Positions 36,976 through 48,676 of a stretch of DNA of 64,000 bases are shown piece by piece. The stretch's first letter is position 1; every line of letters begins with the position of its first letter. The notes beneath the pieces were generated by a model, which saw nothing but the letters and a program-made list of their open reading frames with translations, made no database searches and was not told the DNA's origin. The translations under genes and the position numbers were made by a program. The DNA comes from Trichosphaerium sp. ATCC 40318 (Eukaryota > Discosea > Flabellinia > Trichosidae), in the NCBI GenBank assembly GCA_038496445.1, contig JALMLS010000447.1, positions 186,001 through 250,000 of the forward strand, in the 5' to 3' direction.

Positions 36976-39102
36976 CTACAATATCAAAAGTAGCATGAAA
37001 AGAATTAATACAATACACACGCTAAGTGTTTGAGTGCTACACTTGAGAACCCTCACTGTGAGGATACTTACAGATGATGTTGTTGATCTTGTTTGCTCAT
37101 CACATTGAGTTCTATCCAAAAGAACCATTGGTGTAACCTCTTCACATCCTTTACTCTGCGATATCTGTATTGAGGCTTCCTACAACCCACGTTATGCTAA
37201 AATGAGGAAATTGTAGTGTACATCAATTGATGTTGCATCAATGTTAAATGGACCAAGTATACAACCGCTCACTTCAAATACTGTTTGGCTTTTGCTCAGC
37301 TGAATTATTGTGTTATTGAACCTTGCTTCGCCTTTGAAGTATATTAGATAAACTGGAATTAAATCAACAACAGTACCATCAATAGAAACATCAAAATCAA
37401 GTACAACAACACTATCAGTTGGTATAAAACCTAACAACATTGTTAGTAACTAACACCGTGAAGCTAGAACTGATACTAGGTCATTAAAAAGTTTTCTTGA
37501 AATACTTGTTGTTGGAGAATTTGTTGGTGTGGATGTATGTAAGTATAACTCATAAAATATTAATGTTTAATTACATACGTGTTGGAGGAGCTGCTGATTC
37601 GATCTCACATATAAAGTAACGTGCCGAATCGCATGTTGTATCATGCCATGATAATCCTTCGTATTGGAGTATTAGTACACAACTTTCTGTAGCATCTCTT
37701 CCTGGGTCAGTTTCATGCCAAGGGGATACGTTAAATTCTTGTCCAAAATCACGTGGTTCATTTGTTACTGCCTGATTGCATTCAGTGTTAATCAACAAAC
37801 GCTAAATAAGAAAACAAACTAAGGCACCCATTGAAAGTCAAGGTGATCTCTGTATCCGCTTGCCAATCCTATCCATGCTTGACCACGTGTTAGCGTTACA
37901 CTAAGTGGTACTATACTGCCAACGAAATTGAGCTCTGCGTTGCTGTTGATTGTTACAAGGTGTCCTCCTTGTTGTAAACAATGTGCTATTGATAACATGT
38001 TATTATTGTAATTGATGAGTATTTAATAAAACGCAAGAGTACCTTGAGCTTCAGGCCATGTATAAACCAAAAGAATAGGGTTATAGCAATTACCTGGAAT
38101 TGTTGTAAAAAATAAGGAGAATATCATCTTTCTTTTTGTTTTCAATACCTGAGACGGAGGTGTTGTAGTGATCACAAGATACGTTATCTGGTGGCTTTAC
38201 ACAAGGCGTTGTTACTGATTGAACGTTGATAGAGGGAGCTTCACAAACGAAATGATCTGATGTACAACTATTTTGAATGAACTATCAAAAAGATTAAAAA
38301 ACGTCAACAAATTATTTTGCGAAAAAACATTGTACGCCTCTATGGAGTGTAGGACAGTTGGTATCATCAATGGCGCTTCCTCTATATGCATCCAATAGAT
38401 GCATAGCGATGGTATTGACAAGCGAGTTATCATACCAAAAGTAATCAGTCCTGTTTGAAGTGGTGATATTCAAACGTAATCGCTATTCGACCTTTTAATA
38501 CATACACGTGATTTGGAGATAAAAAAAAGATTAAAAATTTGTGCTCCTCTCGTACGGGAAATAGAGTCATTACAGACGCTTCCATAATACTCTCAAGTAC
38601 AAGAGGATTGAATCCTAACCGAGTAAATAAACTATTTGGGAAAATACACTCGGTCTCATACCCATTTCGCACGAATCATTGTCAGGATCATTATGGAGCG
38701 TGTATGTTGTATTTTGCCAATAACATCTCGAAACAACTGCGCACGTACTGTTGGAGATGTAAATAAACATAAATAATGCCAGTAATGTAACTCTTGAAGT
38801 CATACTCGAAGCTTGTTTTGAAAGTCAAGTATTTGGTATCTTTTAAAAAAATGTGATCGGAAAGTTCTCAAATTGTGTACCTTGTTTGTTGGCCTTCAAA
38901 AACTCACGTAGCGAGTGTCTTTGTAATCTTAAGGCGTTGCTTAACTTATCGTAGTTTTATCACGTGATTTCTAAATTTGTTATCTTTGGTCTTGCATCAT
39001 TGCCATGGGCAAATTACATTTCAATCATTGAACAGGAGCATCTAATAGTATAAGTTACATACCCATACATTGTCATACAAATAGTTCGCACCATTTGATA
39101 GA
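36950..39102 (-). repeat. Right arm of large inverted duplication (lectin C)
   Basis: Inverted copy of 31065-33232, covering lectin C with its introns and upstream region. The 3' flank diverges from B just after the stop codon. Confidence 0.8.
36976..38803 (-). CDS. C-type lectin-domain surface protein, paralog C
   Basis: Nearly identical to paralog B over every exon. Signal peptide from 38803, CYWQNTTYTLHND, SIMEASVMTLFP, FVCEAPSINVQSVTTPC, the lectin domain with NEPRDFG, WHETDPG, ESC, WHDTTC and YFICE, then FIPTDSVVVLDFDVSIDG and ARFNNTIIQLSK. It ends in a hydrophobic C-terminal GPI-type tail with stop TAG at 36976-36978. Differences from B are concentrated in the long loop before WHD (WHETDPGRDATESC against WRETDPGRDDKESC). 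The GPI-anchored surface location is inferred from signal peptide plus terminal hydrophobic tail. Confidence 0.85.
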
Positions 39103-39795
39103 AGTGTCAATTCTTGGTAGAGCTGCTAAAAGTGCTAAGAACTAACTTTCTAAAATAATACTAAAACCTTGATTGAATTAGCAAAAAAAACGTTCCAAAT
39201 TCGCACCAACTCCGCAGCTACGCTTGCTAGTAAACTCAACCAAATGCTAACTACTCTCCTATATGCGAAATACCGATTTAGACGCAAAGAAACTATCCGC
39301 ATAATGTTACATTTTTCCACAAGTTGCTTTTCGGCCCAGTTATGCAACGAATGAGACAGATAATATCTGTTCCTGCTTTGTCAGCTATCAAGATATCTAA
39401 ACATCTCGTAAAATCCTTAGCCAAAGTACAAGAATTGTATTTGTTGATGGTTTGAATAGGCCTATCGATAAGGTTTGAGCCTTGGCATGCTAAAAGCGTT
39501 TAGGACGCTTTGATAGAGATAGAAGAAAGCGTTTTTTTAAGTTCAATTTGTCCGCAGTTTGTAGAATGAGTGATGTGATTATATTTCAACCCTTTTGTCT
39601 CCTGTCATACGGTTTATTATCTTATGATTGCGTGGAGACAAAAGAAGCTAGACTGACACAGAAGAACTATGTGAGTTTCATTATATACCTTTAAAAAGGT
39701 GACAACGATTTTCTAATAAAAAAGGAAGAGTAATGTTCGTTGATTAGAAAAGAAGTGTTTGATTGAGATATTAATATTAACACGTGTTTTCAATT
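38804..39795. other. Intergenic: lectin C upstream region and lectin D 3' flank
   Basis: No gene. The right part (39117-39795) is the inverted copy of the lectin B 3' flank. The left part is the C upstream region, shared with B. The junction near 39100-39120 (CACCATTTGATAGAAGTGTC) also recurs at 52785-52800. Confidence 0.6.
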
Positions 39796-41625
39796 CTACA
39801 ATATCAAAAGTAGCATGAGAAGAATTAATACAATACACACGCTAAGTGTTTGAGTGCTACACTTGAGAACCCTCACTGTGAGGATGCTTAAAATTGATGT
39901 TGCTGATCTTGTTTGCTCATCACATTGAGTTCCATCCAAAAGAACCATTGGTGTAACTTCTTCACATTCTTTACTCTGCAATATCTGTATTGAAGCTTCC
40001 TAAGGTACATGTGATTAAGTTAGAGTGGATATCGTTGTTTACTTCAATTGATGTTGCATCAATGTTAAATGGACCAACTATACAACCGCTCACGTTAAAT
40101 ATAGTATTGCCTTTGCTCAGCTGAATTATTGTGTTATTGAACCTTGCTTCACCTTTGAACTCTGTTACTAAATAATGAAATACAAATTGTACCATCAATA
40201 GAAACATCAAAATCAAGTACAACAACACTATCAGTTGGTATAAAATCTAACAACATTCCAACCTTAGTAAACATCTTTCAAAGACAATACCTGTTGTTGG
40301 TGTATCAGATGGTGCGGCTGTTGGCACTGATGTTGGCAAAACTGAAATGAACAATATTGTTATATCTTTGTTAAGTTCTAACAATATCCTTACCTGTAGG
40401 TGCTGCTATCGTTGTAGGTACTGTTGGTGGGTCTATCTCACATATAAAGAGTTCTGTTCTGTCACAAGTAATATCACCCCACAATACCCCTGCAGTATAA
40501 TTGCGCATGAATACACAATTTTCTTTGCTGTCGTTTCCAGGCTCATTTTCCTGCCAAGGTACTACAAAAAACTCTCTTCCAAAATCAAGTGGTTCATTCG
40601 TTACTGCCTTTGTATGTGTTAATTGATAGTAGGGTTAAGACCTATTAGTACCCATTGAAAGTCAAGGTGAGTTCTGTATCCACTTGTCAATCCAATCATT
40701 GCAGTATAACCTCGATCTACACTTTCTAGAGGTAAAATAGTTCCAATGAACTTATACTCCTCATCGCTGTTGATTGTAACAAGATATCCGCCTTGTTGCA
40801 AACAATGACCTATTTGATACCGTTATTGATATCTACTTTTTCGGTAGTACCTTGGGCTTCAGGCCATGTGTAACGCATTTCAAAAGGATTATAGCAATGA
40901 TCTATATTAAATCAACAAATAACGGAGAACGAAACAAGTTTTTAACTGAATACCTGAGCTCATATGCTCACAAGATATATTTTGTGATATATCTATGCAA
41001 GGTTTTGATACTGGTATAGTATCACTGGAGGGTGCTTCACAAACGAAATGATCTGAGGAGCAATTACCGTTTTGTATGATCTACCACAAAATAGGTGATT
41101 TAATACTGTTTGCAAAACCTATTGTACGCACGCCTCCCTGAAGTGTAGGGCAATTACTGTCGTTTATAACACTTCCTTGATATGCTACACCCATAGCAAT
41201 GTTATTGACAAGCGAGTTATCATACCAAAAGTAATCAATACTGTTTGAAGTGGTAATATTCAAACGTAATCGCTAATCAACCTTTTAAACAAAACACGTG
41301 ATTTGGAGATAAAAAAACATAAAAAAAACCCACGTGATTCTTTCATCGGTTAGTTTTGTGGACGTACGGGAAATAAAGTCATTACAGATGCTTCCATAAT
41401 ACTGTCTAGTACAAGAGGATTGAATCCTAACCAAGGAAAATGTAATTATTACGGTAAATAAGGCTATTCAGTTTGGCAGTTACCCATTTCGCATGAATCG
41501 TTGTCTGTATCATTATGGAGCGTGTATGTTGTATTTTCCCAAGTACACCTTGAAATAACTGCGCACGTGCCCATAGTTATGTAAACATATAAAGCGAGTG
41601 CAGACAGAGCATTACTTGAGGTCAT
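39796..41625 (-). CDS. C-type lectin-domain surface protein, paralog D
   Basis: Start ATG at 41623-41625 (MTSSNALSALALYVYITMG), CTWENTTYTLHND, SIMEASVMTLFP, DYFWYDNSLV, VCEAPSSDTIPVSKPC. Lectin domain: RYTWPEAQ, HCLQQGGYLVTINS, MIGLTSGYR, NEPLDFG, WQENEPG, ENC, LWGDITC and LFICE. Compared with B and C there is an extra short exon region rich in Pro, Thr and Ala (40270-40430, PTSVPTAAPSDTPTT), a likely mucin-like stalk before FIPTDSVVVLDFDVSID. The GPI-type tail ends at 39796. The specificity position is EPG and the WND motif is WGD. Confidence 0.83.
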
Positions 41626-42056
41626 ACGAGCTTTTGATGTCAGGCGTATGTAAAAAATGTGATTGGTTTTGTTATATTTAAGACGACTACCGCATGCGTC
41701 AATCTTCAAACATGTACCATCGAGGACCTTTTTCTATGTACTTGACACTCAAATTGGCTGTTTCGTTTCAATACCAGAATTTATTGTCACGTGCTAACAA
41801 ATGTATCGCAAACCATCTAAAATTGGTCTTATCACAAGTGAACATCTTATCCACTTTGCTTTTAACCACGTGATGACTTGTCATTCCAACATGCATTCTC
41901 CTGATGAGTCTTCGTTTACTATTTCCAAAATTAATTGATAAATAGTGAAGATTTTTTCAACTGACTGTTCTTGGCGCCTGCAAGAATCTAGCGTGTAGTA
42001 ACATTTAAACATGCGGTATAGTTTAGTGGTTTTGAAAAGTTTATTAAGACACGTGA
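41626..42056. other. Upstream region of lectin D
   Basis: AT-rich, with three CACGTG sites (41788, 41867, 42050) and no gene. Confidence 0.5.
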
Positions 42057-43251
42057 TCAAACACGATCAATCTTACATGCTTCTTCACAAGTAATTTGAG
42101 TGCCATCATAGTAAAACTCAACGCAATTCTCCATCAAATATGGTATACACTCATTTGTTACCAGACCACAGGAATTTACCATAATACATTCAGCTTTCGT
42201 CAAAGTCTTAATACCTTCATCAGTAACAAGTGAACATTCGCTCAAATCGATTACTTTAACACCTTTTAAGCCAACAGCTCTCACTCCAACATCAGTGATG
42301 GCTGTGCAACCTGAAACATAAAGAATGCTAATACCTGCAAGAGCTATGAGTGAAGCATCTGTTATAGAAGTCTGACAAAGAACTGCAGAATAGCAACCTC
42401 TAAGTGCTTTGACACCTTCATCTGTTACACGAGTACAACTGTTAATATTGATCGTATGTACACCTGCCAATGCCTTTAGGCATTCATCTGTTACAGGTAA
42501 GCGTCTTAAATTAACAGTATGAACACCAGAAAGCGTAAAAAGTCCTTTAGAAGTCAGATTATTGCAACACGTGAGGTCTATTGTTTTCACTCCTTTAAGT
42601 GCTTCAAGACCCTCATCTGTGATAGCTGCACCGGCAAGATAGATAGTATGGACTCCTTTTAATGCTTTAATACCTGTATCAGTGATAGACTCGCAATTCT
42701 CAAGCAGTATAGTATGGACACCTTGAAGTGCTATCAACGACTTATCGGATATCTTAGTTGCTGATAAATCGATTGTATGGATCCTTCTCTTGTTGTTTGA
42801 AACAAGTGACAACACCCCAGTATCAGTTATCTCAGAGTGCGACAAACCAATGGCATGTATGTTGCTGAGCTCTGCCACACATTCATCTGTGATATTAGGA
42901 GTATAAGAAGCATCAACGTCTCGTACATTAGCCAAAGATTTAAAGTCCGAAACTGTCAAATCGTTCATTTGAGATAAAATGATTTTTGTGTTTTTGAGAA
43001 GCGGATTGCCGTCTAGTAGTTTTAATGCGCTCCTTGAGCGTATACGTATTTCACCATAGCCAATACGGTGCCTAACGATGGTCGATAAGGCTTTACAAGT
43101 TTGAGCGGCTGTATAACGCAATTTGATATTGCCAACGCGTATAATAAGCGTTAGCATATCTATTGGTAGGTCCAGAATACATTGTGGACGCAAGTCGCTA
43201 CAGCTGAGTTAAATGATGTAGAAAAACCCTTAATTTGCTTTTGTACCTCAT
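42057..43251 (-). CDS. F-box-like leucine-rich-repeat protein
   Basis: The long open frame (42057-43193) has no ATG at its 5' end. A GTAC-AG intron supplies one: ATGAG at 43247-43251, donor GTACAA, acceptor CTCAG at 43204, then exon 2 in frame (MS-CSDLRPQCILDLPIDML). The N-terminus looks like an F-box (LPIDMLTLIIRVGN). About ten to twelve LRRs follow with the AMN1/F-box-LRR type phrase (GVHTIYLAGAAITDEGLEAL, TDEGVKALRG). The C-terminus is cysteine-containing (NCVEFYYDG). About 390 residues with one tiny intron. The likely role is substrate binding in an SCF ubiquitin ligase, though similar compact LRR proteins also occur in large DNA viruses of protists. It sits between lectins D and E. Confidence 0.8.
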
Positions 43252-43679
43252 GCTGGCGGTGGAAATCGAATGTAAGCGCTTTGTTGTGTCTGTTCGTTGA
43301 TTAAAAGACATTACTGTGGCCGACTTACATCGTTTCGGAGAAAACGAGCTAAAAAGGGAATGTCGTTAATCTTTTTTATCTATAGTCTGGGTCAACCCTA
43401 CAAGGATACACAAGCATGTTCACACATTAACCGAACGATCAATACTCCCTTAGGGGGTCTGGAAAACGTGCAATCAAAATCTGTTTTTCTGAAAATTAAT
43501 ACAGATCGATTGATACTAACGCTTGCACTCACCTATTTGAAACTCAGATTGGTTGATTCGTGGCGGAAGTAATACTATTATTATTGTCACATGCCAACCA
43601 ATGTAACAAACCGTCTAATAGTGGTACTATCTTAACATCAACTTGAAAGAAACTAGCAAATGACTTTTGAAATTTAATG
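43252..43679. other. Intergenic, no gene seen
   Basis: Between the LRR gene start and the 3' end of lectin E. Contains only incidental open stretches. Confidence 0.5.
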
Positions 43680-45402
43680 TCACAATATCAGAAATAACAT
43701 GACTAGAAGCAGTACAGTACACATAGTGAGTCTCCGAGAGCCACACTCGAAAATTGAAATATTTAGAGTGCTTAACAGTGATGTAGATGATCTTGTTTGC
43801 TCTTGACACTGCTTTATACCCAAGAGAACCATTGGTGTCGCTGCTACACACTCTGGTTTTTGTGATATCAATACCGAAGCAACCTATAAATACATATGTG
43901 ATTAAATTCGAAAAAACAATATTGGTTTTACCCTGACTGACTTTACATCAACAATAAATGTTCCAATAATACAACCAGTCACATTGACTATTGTATTAGT
44001 GTTTCTTATCTGAAGTGTCGTATTATTGAACCTAACAGTGCCTATGATAAAGAGTTGAGTTAGTACAACATACATTCCAACCACACAAGTACCATTAACA
44101 ACAAGATTTGAGTCTAGTACAACAACACTATCGGGTGTAAACTCTACAACATATTAGTAACCAACCTGATTACTCACAATAGTGTTTATGTACGTGTTGG
44201 AATTTGTTCTATCTCACATATAAAGAGTTCTTCTCTGTGACAAGCTATATCAGCCCATATTACTTTTGTAGTATCGTTACGCATGATCACACAATTTTCC
44301 TTAGTATCGGCGGTGGTTGATGGCTCATTTTCAAACCAAGGGAATACAAAAAACTCCCTTCCAAAATCACGTGGTTCATTCGTTACTGCCTTTGTATGTG
44401 TTAATTGATAGTAGGGTTAAGACCTATTAGTACCCATTGAAAGTCAAGGTGAGTTCTGTATCCACTTGTCAATCCAATCATTGCAGTATAACCTCGGCTT
44501 AAACTTTCCAGAGGTAGGATGCTAGCAATGAAATTGAACTCATCAGTGCTGTTTATTGCCACAAGGTATCCGCCTTGCTGTAAACAATGAGCTATTTGCT
44601 ATAGTTATTCTCTATTTGTATAGCACAGACTTTTTTCTAGACCTTACCTTGAGCTTCAGGCCATGTGTATCTCATTTCAAAAGTGTTGTAGCAATGACCT
44701 GGTAAGTAATCAAAAAAATGAATAGGTTCGTCGCACACTACCCGAAATAGAGTTGTAGTGATCACAAGGTATATTCTGTGCAACCTCTATACACGGTTTA
44801 GATACTGGAGGTACATCACTAGAAGGTGCTTCACAAACGAAATGCTCAGTGGTACAATTACTGTTGTGTACGAACTAGAAAGAAGTGAGATAAATGAAGA
44901 TAAACTTGAATAATGTCACAGCACGAAATGCACTCACGCCTCTATGTAGTATAGGACAGTTTGTGTTATTAATGGTACTCCCTCGAAATGTTATATCCAA
45001 AGCAATTGTATTTACAAACGAGCTATCATACCAAGAATAATCTGAACTTCCTTGAGATATATTTAACCTTAGCTGCTAATAACGCTTTATTAAAAAAAGA
45101 CACGTGATTTCGGAGATTCAATTAATTTTTGCCTCGTGGACGTACGGGAAATAAAGTCATTATAGATGCTTCCATTATACTGTCAAGTACAAGAGGATGG
45201 TAGCCTAAAATCGTAAAAACGGTTTAGCCTATTAATGATACAATCTTTATTATAACATACCCATTTCGCATGAATCATTCCCTATATCGTTATGAAGCGT
45301 GTATGTTGTATTTTCCCATGTACATCTTGAAATAACGTCACAAGTGCTTGTAGAGATATTAATATACAAAAAGATTACCAGCAGGGCAAATCCGGAACTC
45401 AT
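43680..45402 (-). CDS. C-type lectin-domain surface protein, paralog E
   Basis: Start ATG at 45400-45402 with a signal peptide (MSSGFALLVIFLYINISTS), CTWENTTYTLHND, then GYHPLVLDSIMEASIMTLFP, LRLNISQG, DYSWYDSSFV and VCEAPSSDVPPVSKPC. Lectin domain: RYTWPEAQ, HCLQQGGYLVAINS, MIGLTSGYR, NEPRDFG, WFENEPS, ENC, IWADIAC and LFICE. C-terminal module (TPDSVVVLDSNLVVNG, VRFNNTTLQIRN) and hydrophobic GPI-type tail ending at 43680. The loop between EPS and ENC is longer than in D. It appears intact. Confidence 0.83.
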
Positions 45403-45754
45403 ACTTGATGTTTGATGTTATAATTATACTATGATTAGATCATTCCGGTACAATGTGATTTCTAGCCTGTCATTTGATTACTAACGTGTTCGCCTTTCTC
45501 CATGGTACTAAAAGTCGGCTTTTCAAAACGAAGGGCCTTATCTAGGATCAAAAAACTTTGAAATCACGTGATTAATACACAGGAATATTATAAGATAGTT
45601 GAACGAATAAAGACACTCTAGTATTGTTGATTTTAACAGGATTTACTTTATTTGTTGGCCCAGTGGTTGGAAAGGCAATGTTGCTCCACAATCTCTTTCT
45701 TAGGACAAGAATATAAAACTGGTAAAGTGATGCTTGGACTAATAATCTTCGGCC

Positions 45755-47592
45755 TTACAATATAAAAAATAGAATGATTATCAGTAATGCAATACAAACA
45801 GTAAGTGTTCGACTGCTACACTTGAAAACCTGTATATTGAGAGTGCTTGATAGCAATGACGATGTTCTTGTTTGATCAAAGCATTGGTTTGAACGCAAGA
45901 GGACCATTGGTGAGATCTCTGTACATTCTTTTAGATGCGATAACATAATTGAACCTGCCTATAAAATAACATGTGCTTAAGTGTTTGTATAGGATATTTG
46001 AGTTGGTACCTCAATTGATGTTGCATCGATGTTAAAAGTGCCAACTATACAGTCGCCCACTTCAAATATTGTATTTGTTTTGCTCAGTTGAAGTGTTGTG
46101 TTATTGAATCTAGCTGTGCCTTCAAACGTATATTAGATTGTAAAGATTCCTAGTCCTAAAAATTACCATCAATAGAAATATCAAAATCGAGTACGACAAC
46201 ACTGTCAGTTGGTATAAAATCTAACTACAAGTTAGTAACTAACACTTGGTATTTAAGTTGAAACAAACTTGTTGTTGGAGCACCAGATGGAGCATCTGTT
46301 GGAGCATCTGTTGGCGTGGATTAGGTAAAACTGATGAGGTATTAATATTTCGCAACTTCATCACATACGTGTTGAAGGAGCTGGTTCAATCTCACATATA
46401 AAGCGAAACCGTCTATCACATGTTATGTCATGCCATGTAAAATTTCCTATTGTGTCGTTCCGCATAATTACACAATTTTCCTTGCTTGTATTGAAGAATT
46501 GTGGTTCGTTTGGTCCTTGCCAAGGGAATACATAAAATTCTTGTCCAAAATCACGTGGTTCACTCGTTACTGCCTAAGTGTATGCGTTAGTTATACAAAT
46601 CGGCAAAATATAATAGTACCCATTGAAAGTCAAGGTGATATCTGTATCCACTTGTCAATCCAAGTACTATAGAAGTTATGGGATAGTCGTAAGGGAAAAT
46701 ACTTTTAATAAAATCAAACTCTTCAGCACTGTTGATTGTTACAAGGTATCCATTTTGTTGTAAACAATACGCTAAGATTATTATTGTAATTAGTGTATAA
46801 TATTTGAATATAATAGTACCTTGAGCTTCAGCCCATGATAAATACGACCCAATAGAGTTGTAGCAATGATCTGTGATCTGCTTTAAAAAAAGGGAGAATA
46901 CTAATAAAGTTTCTTTTCGTTTATAATACCTGTATCGTTGTTGGGGTGCTCACAAGGTACGTTATCCGATATCTCTACGCAAGGCGTTGTTACTAGTGGA
47001 ACATTGCCAGAGGGAGCTTCACAAACGAAATGATCTGATGTACAACTATTTTCTATGAACTATCAAAAGATTAAAAAAAACTTCAACAAATTATTTTGAG
47101 AAAAAACATTGTACGCCTCTATCGAGTGTAGGACAGTTGGTATCATTAATAGGGTTTCCTCTATATTCAATCAATTGTTCCATAGCGATGTCATTGACAC
47201 GCGAGTTGTCATACCAAAAGTAATTAAGACTGTTTGAAGTGGTGATATTCAAACGTAATCGCTATTCGACCTTTTTAGCAACAAACACGTGATTTGGAGA
47301 TAAAATAAAAAGATTAAAAATTTGTGCTCTCGTACGGGAAATAAAGTCATTACAGATGCTTCCATAATACTGTCAAGTACAAGAGGGTTAAATCCTACGA
47401 GAAAACAAATAAGTAGGGAAAATAAAGGTCCTTTCTCATAGAAAAGTTACCCATTTCGCACGAATCGTTGTCTGTATCATTATGGAGCGTGTATGTTGTA
47501 TTTTCCCATGTACACCTTGAAACAACTGCGCATGTGCTGTTGGTGATGTAAATAACCATAAACAGTGCGAACCAGGCAAGTCTTGAAGTCAT
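45755..47592 (-). CDS. C-type lectin-domain surface protein, paralog F
   Basis: Start at 47592 (MTSRLAWFALFMVIYITNS), CTWENTTYTLHND, SIMEASVMTLFP, NYFWYDNSRV, VCEAPSGNVPLVTTPC. Lectin domain: SYLSWAEAQ, YCLQQNGYLVTINS, LGLTSGYRYH, SEPRDFG, WQGPNEPQ, ENC, TWHDITC and RFICE. A Ser/Pro/Ala-rich linker (about 46260-46320, PTDAPTDAPSGAP) precedes FIPTDSVVVLDFDISIDG and ARFNNTTLQLSK. The hydrophobic tail ends at 45755. The usual WIG phrase is VLG. It appears intact. Confidence 0.83.
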
Positions 47593-48012
47593 ACTGGAAG
47601 CTTGTTTGAAAGTCTATGTCTTTTGAAAATAAAAGAAATATGTGATCGGAAAGTAAAACAAAATGGTGAAAAAAAATTACTTTAAGAAAGTAACGGAACT
47701 TGCTTAAGTGCACTTAATATATCTTAGTTACTCGGAAACGATACCAATTGATTAACCTGGATCTCCGTTTTTCCATGAGAGAATTGGCTCCCGCAGTTCA
47801 GAGAATACCGGAGTTGAAAAATACAGCATGCGTCAACACGGCACGAGCACTAAACTGGCTATGTTCGCATTATGCATTGATTTAGCTAACAACAGTAACT
47901 AGAAGTATCTCGTGTAGTAATTTTATAAGCACTCTAAGAAAAAAGCGTTGTAAATTTAAACGCCTGTTTTGGTAATACACGCGATTATTGAAAACTAAAT
48001 AACATGGAGATT

Positions 48013-48235
48013 AAAAAAATTAAAGATTATTTTGGTATGATGACTCACTTGTATATCGTTGCTATGATCAAAGAATACCCTGGTACTAATGTTGATAGTA
48101 ATTGTCCTAAAATGGGTGAATACTGACATTGTTTACACTTTGAGAACATTTCAAAAATGACTTCCATTGCTAAAGTACATTTTGTTTGTGAAGCACCTTC
48201 AATTGATATCCCTATACAATAAAGCCTTGTGTGAA
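48013..48235 (+). pseudogene. Lectin-family relic (paralog G)
   Basis: Plus-strand remnants DYFWYDDSLV (from about 48027) and HFVCEAPSIDIP (about 48178-48213) match exons 3 and 4 of the lectin family. The stretch between them has stops and frame breaks, and exons 1, 2 and 5-10 are absent. It is a decayed partial copy. Confidence 0.7.
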
Positions 48236-48474
48236 AAAAGCAACACAGAAACTACCTTGCGAGCAAAAGAGTTCTGAATCAGGTATAGCAATTGTTTTCT
48301 CATACTGGGGTTTGCTCTTAGGTCATAAGCCGGCTACGAAAATAAAGGAAAACTCTAACAACCTTTTTTGTGTGATACTAGTATCGAGCACAAACGAATT
48401 TCAAAACCAATGAGAGCATGTAGAACTTAAAAAGAGCATGTGGTGCCATGGTACAATACCAACAAAATCTCATA

Positions 48475-48540
48475 GGTTCCTTAACCGGCGCTACAGGTTT
48501 TTGTAGCCGGCTTTGACGGACCATAAGAACCTCTTAAATC
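48475..48540. other. Two-step perfect-stem hairpin
   Basis: An outer stem (AGGTTCCTTA with TAAGAACCT) encloses an inner stem (ACCGGCGCTACA with TGTAGCCGGCT) around a short loop. It is less AT-rich than the neighbourhood. It could be a structured RNA, a terminator-like element or a foldback transposon remnant. Confidence 0.5.
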
Positions 48541-48676
48541 AGGCTCTGGTTTATCTTCTGTCTTGTGTTGCATTGTAGACGCACATTTTATAGAATTAAG
48601 TGACTGTTTGTGTTCGTGTCAATTTTTTTTTACGTTCAGACCATCAATATACGACGCCTACATACCACAAATCGCT

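Larger units (their letters stand above)
47593..48676. other. Intergenic with a lectin relic and a strong hairpin
   Basis: Upstream of lectin F and upstream of the oxygenase gene. Contains the decayed lectin G (48013-48235) and an inverted-repeat structure at 48475-48540. Confidence 0.5.

Noticed and set aside
42057-43193. Intronless LRR gene with TTG start
   Set aside because: A 5-nt first exon and a GTAC-AG intron supply a proper ATG at 43251.
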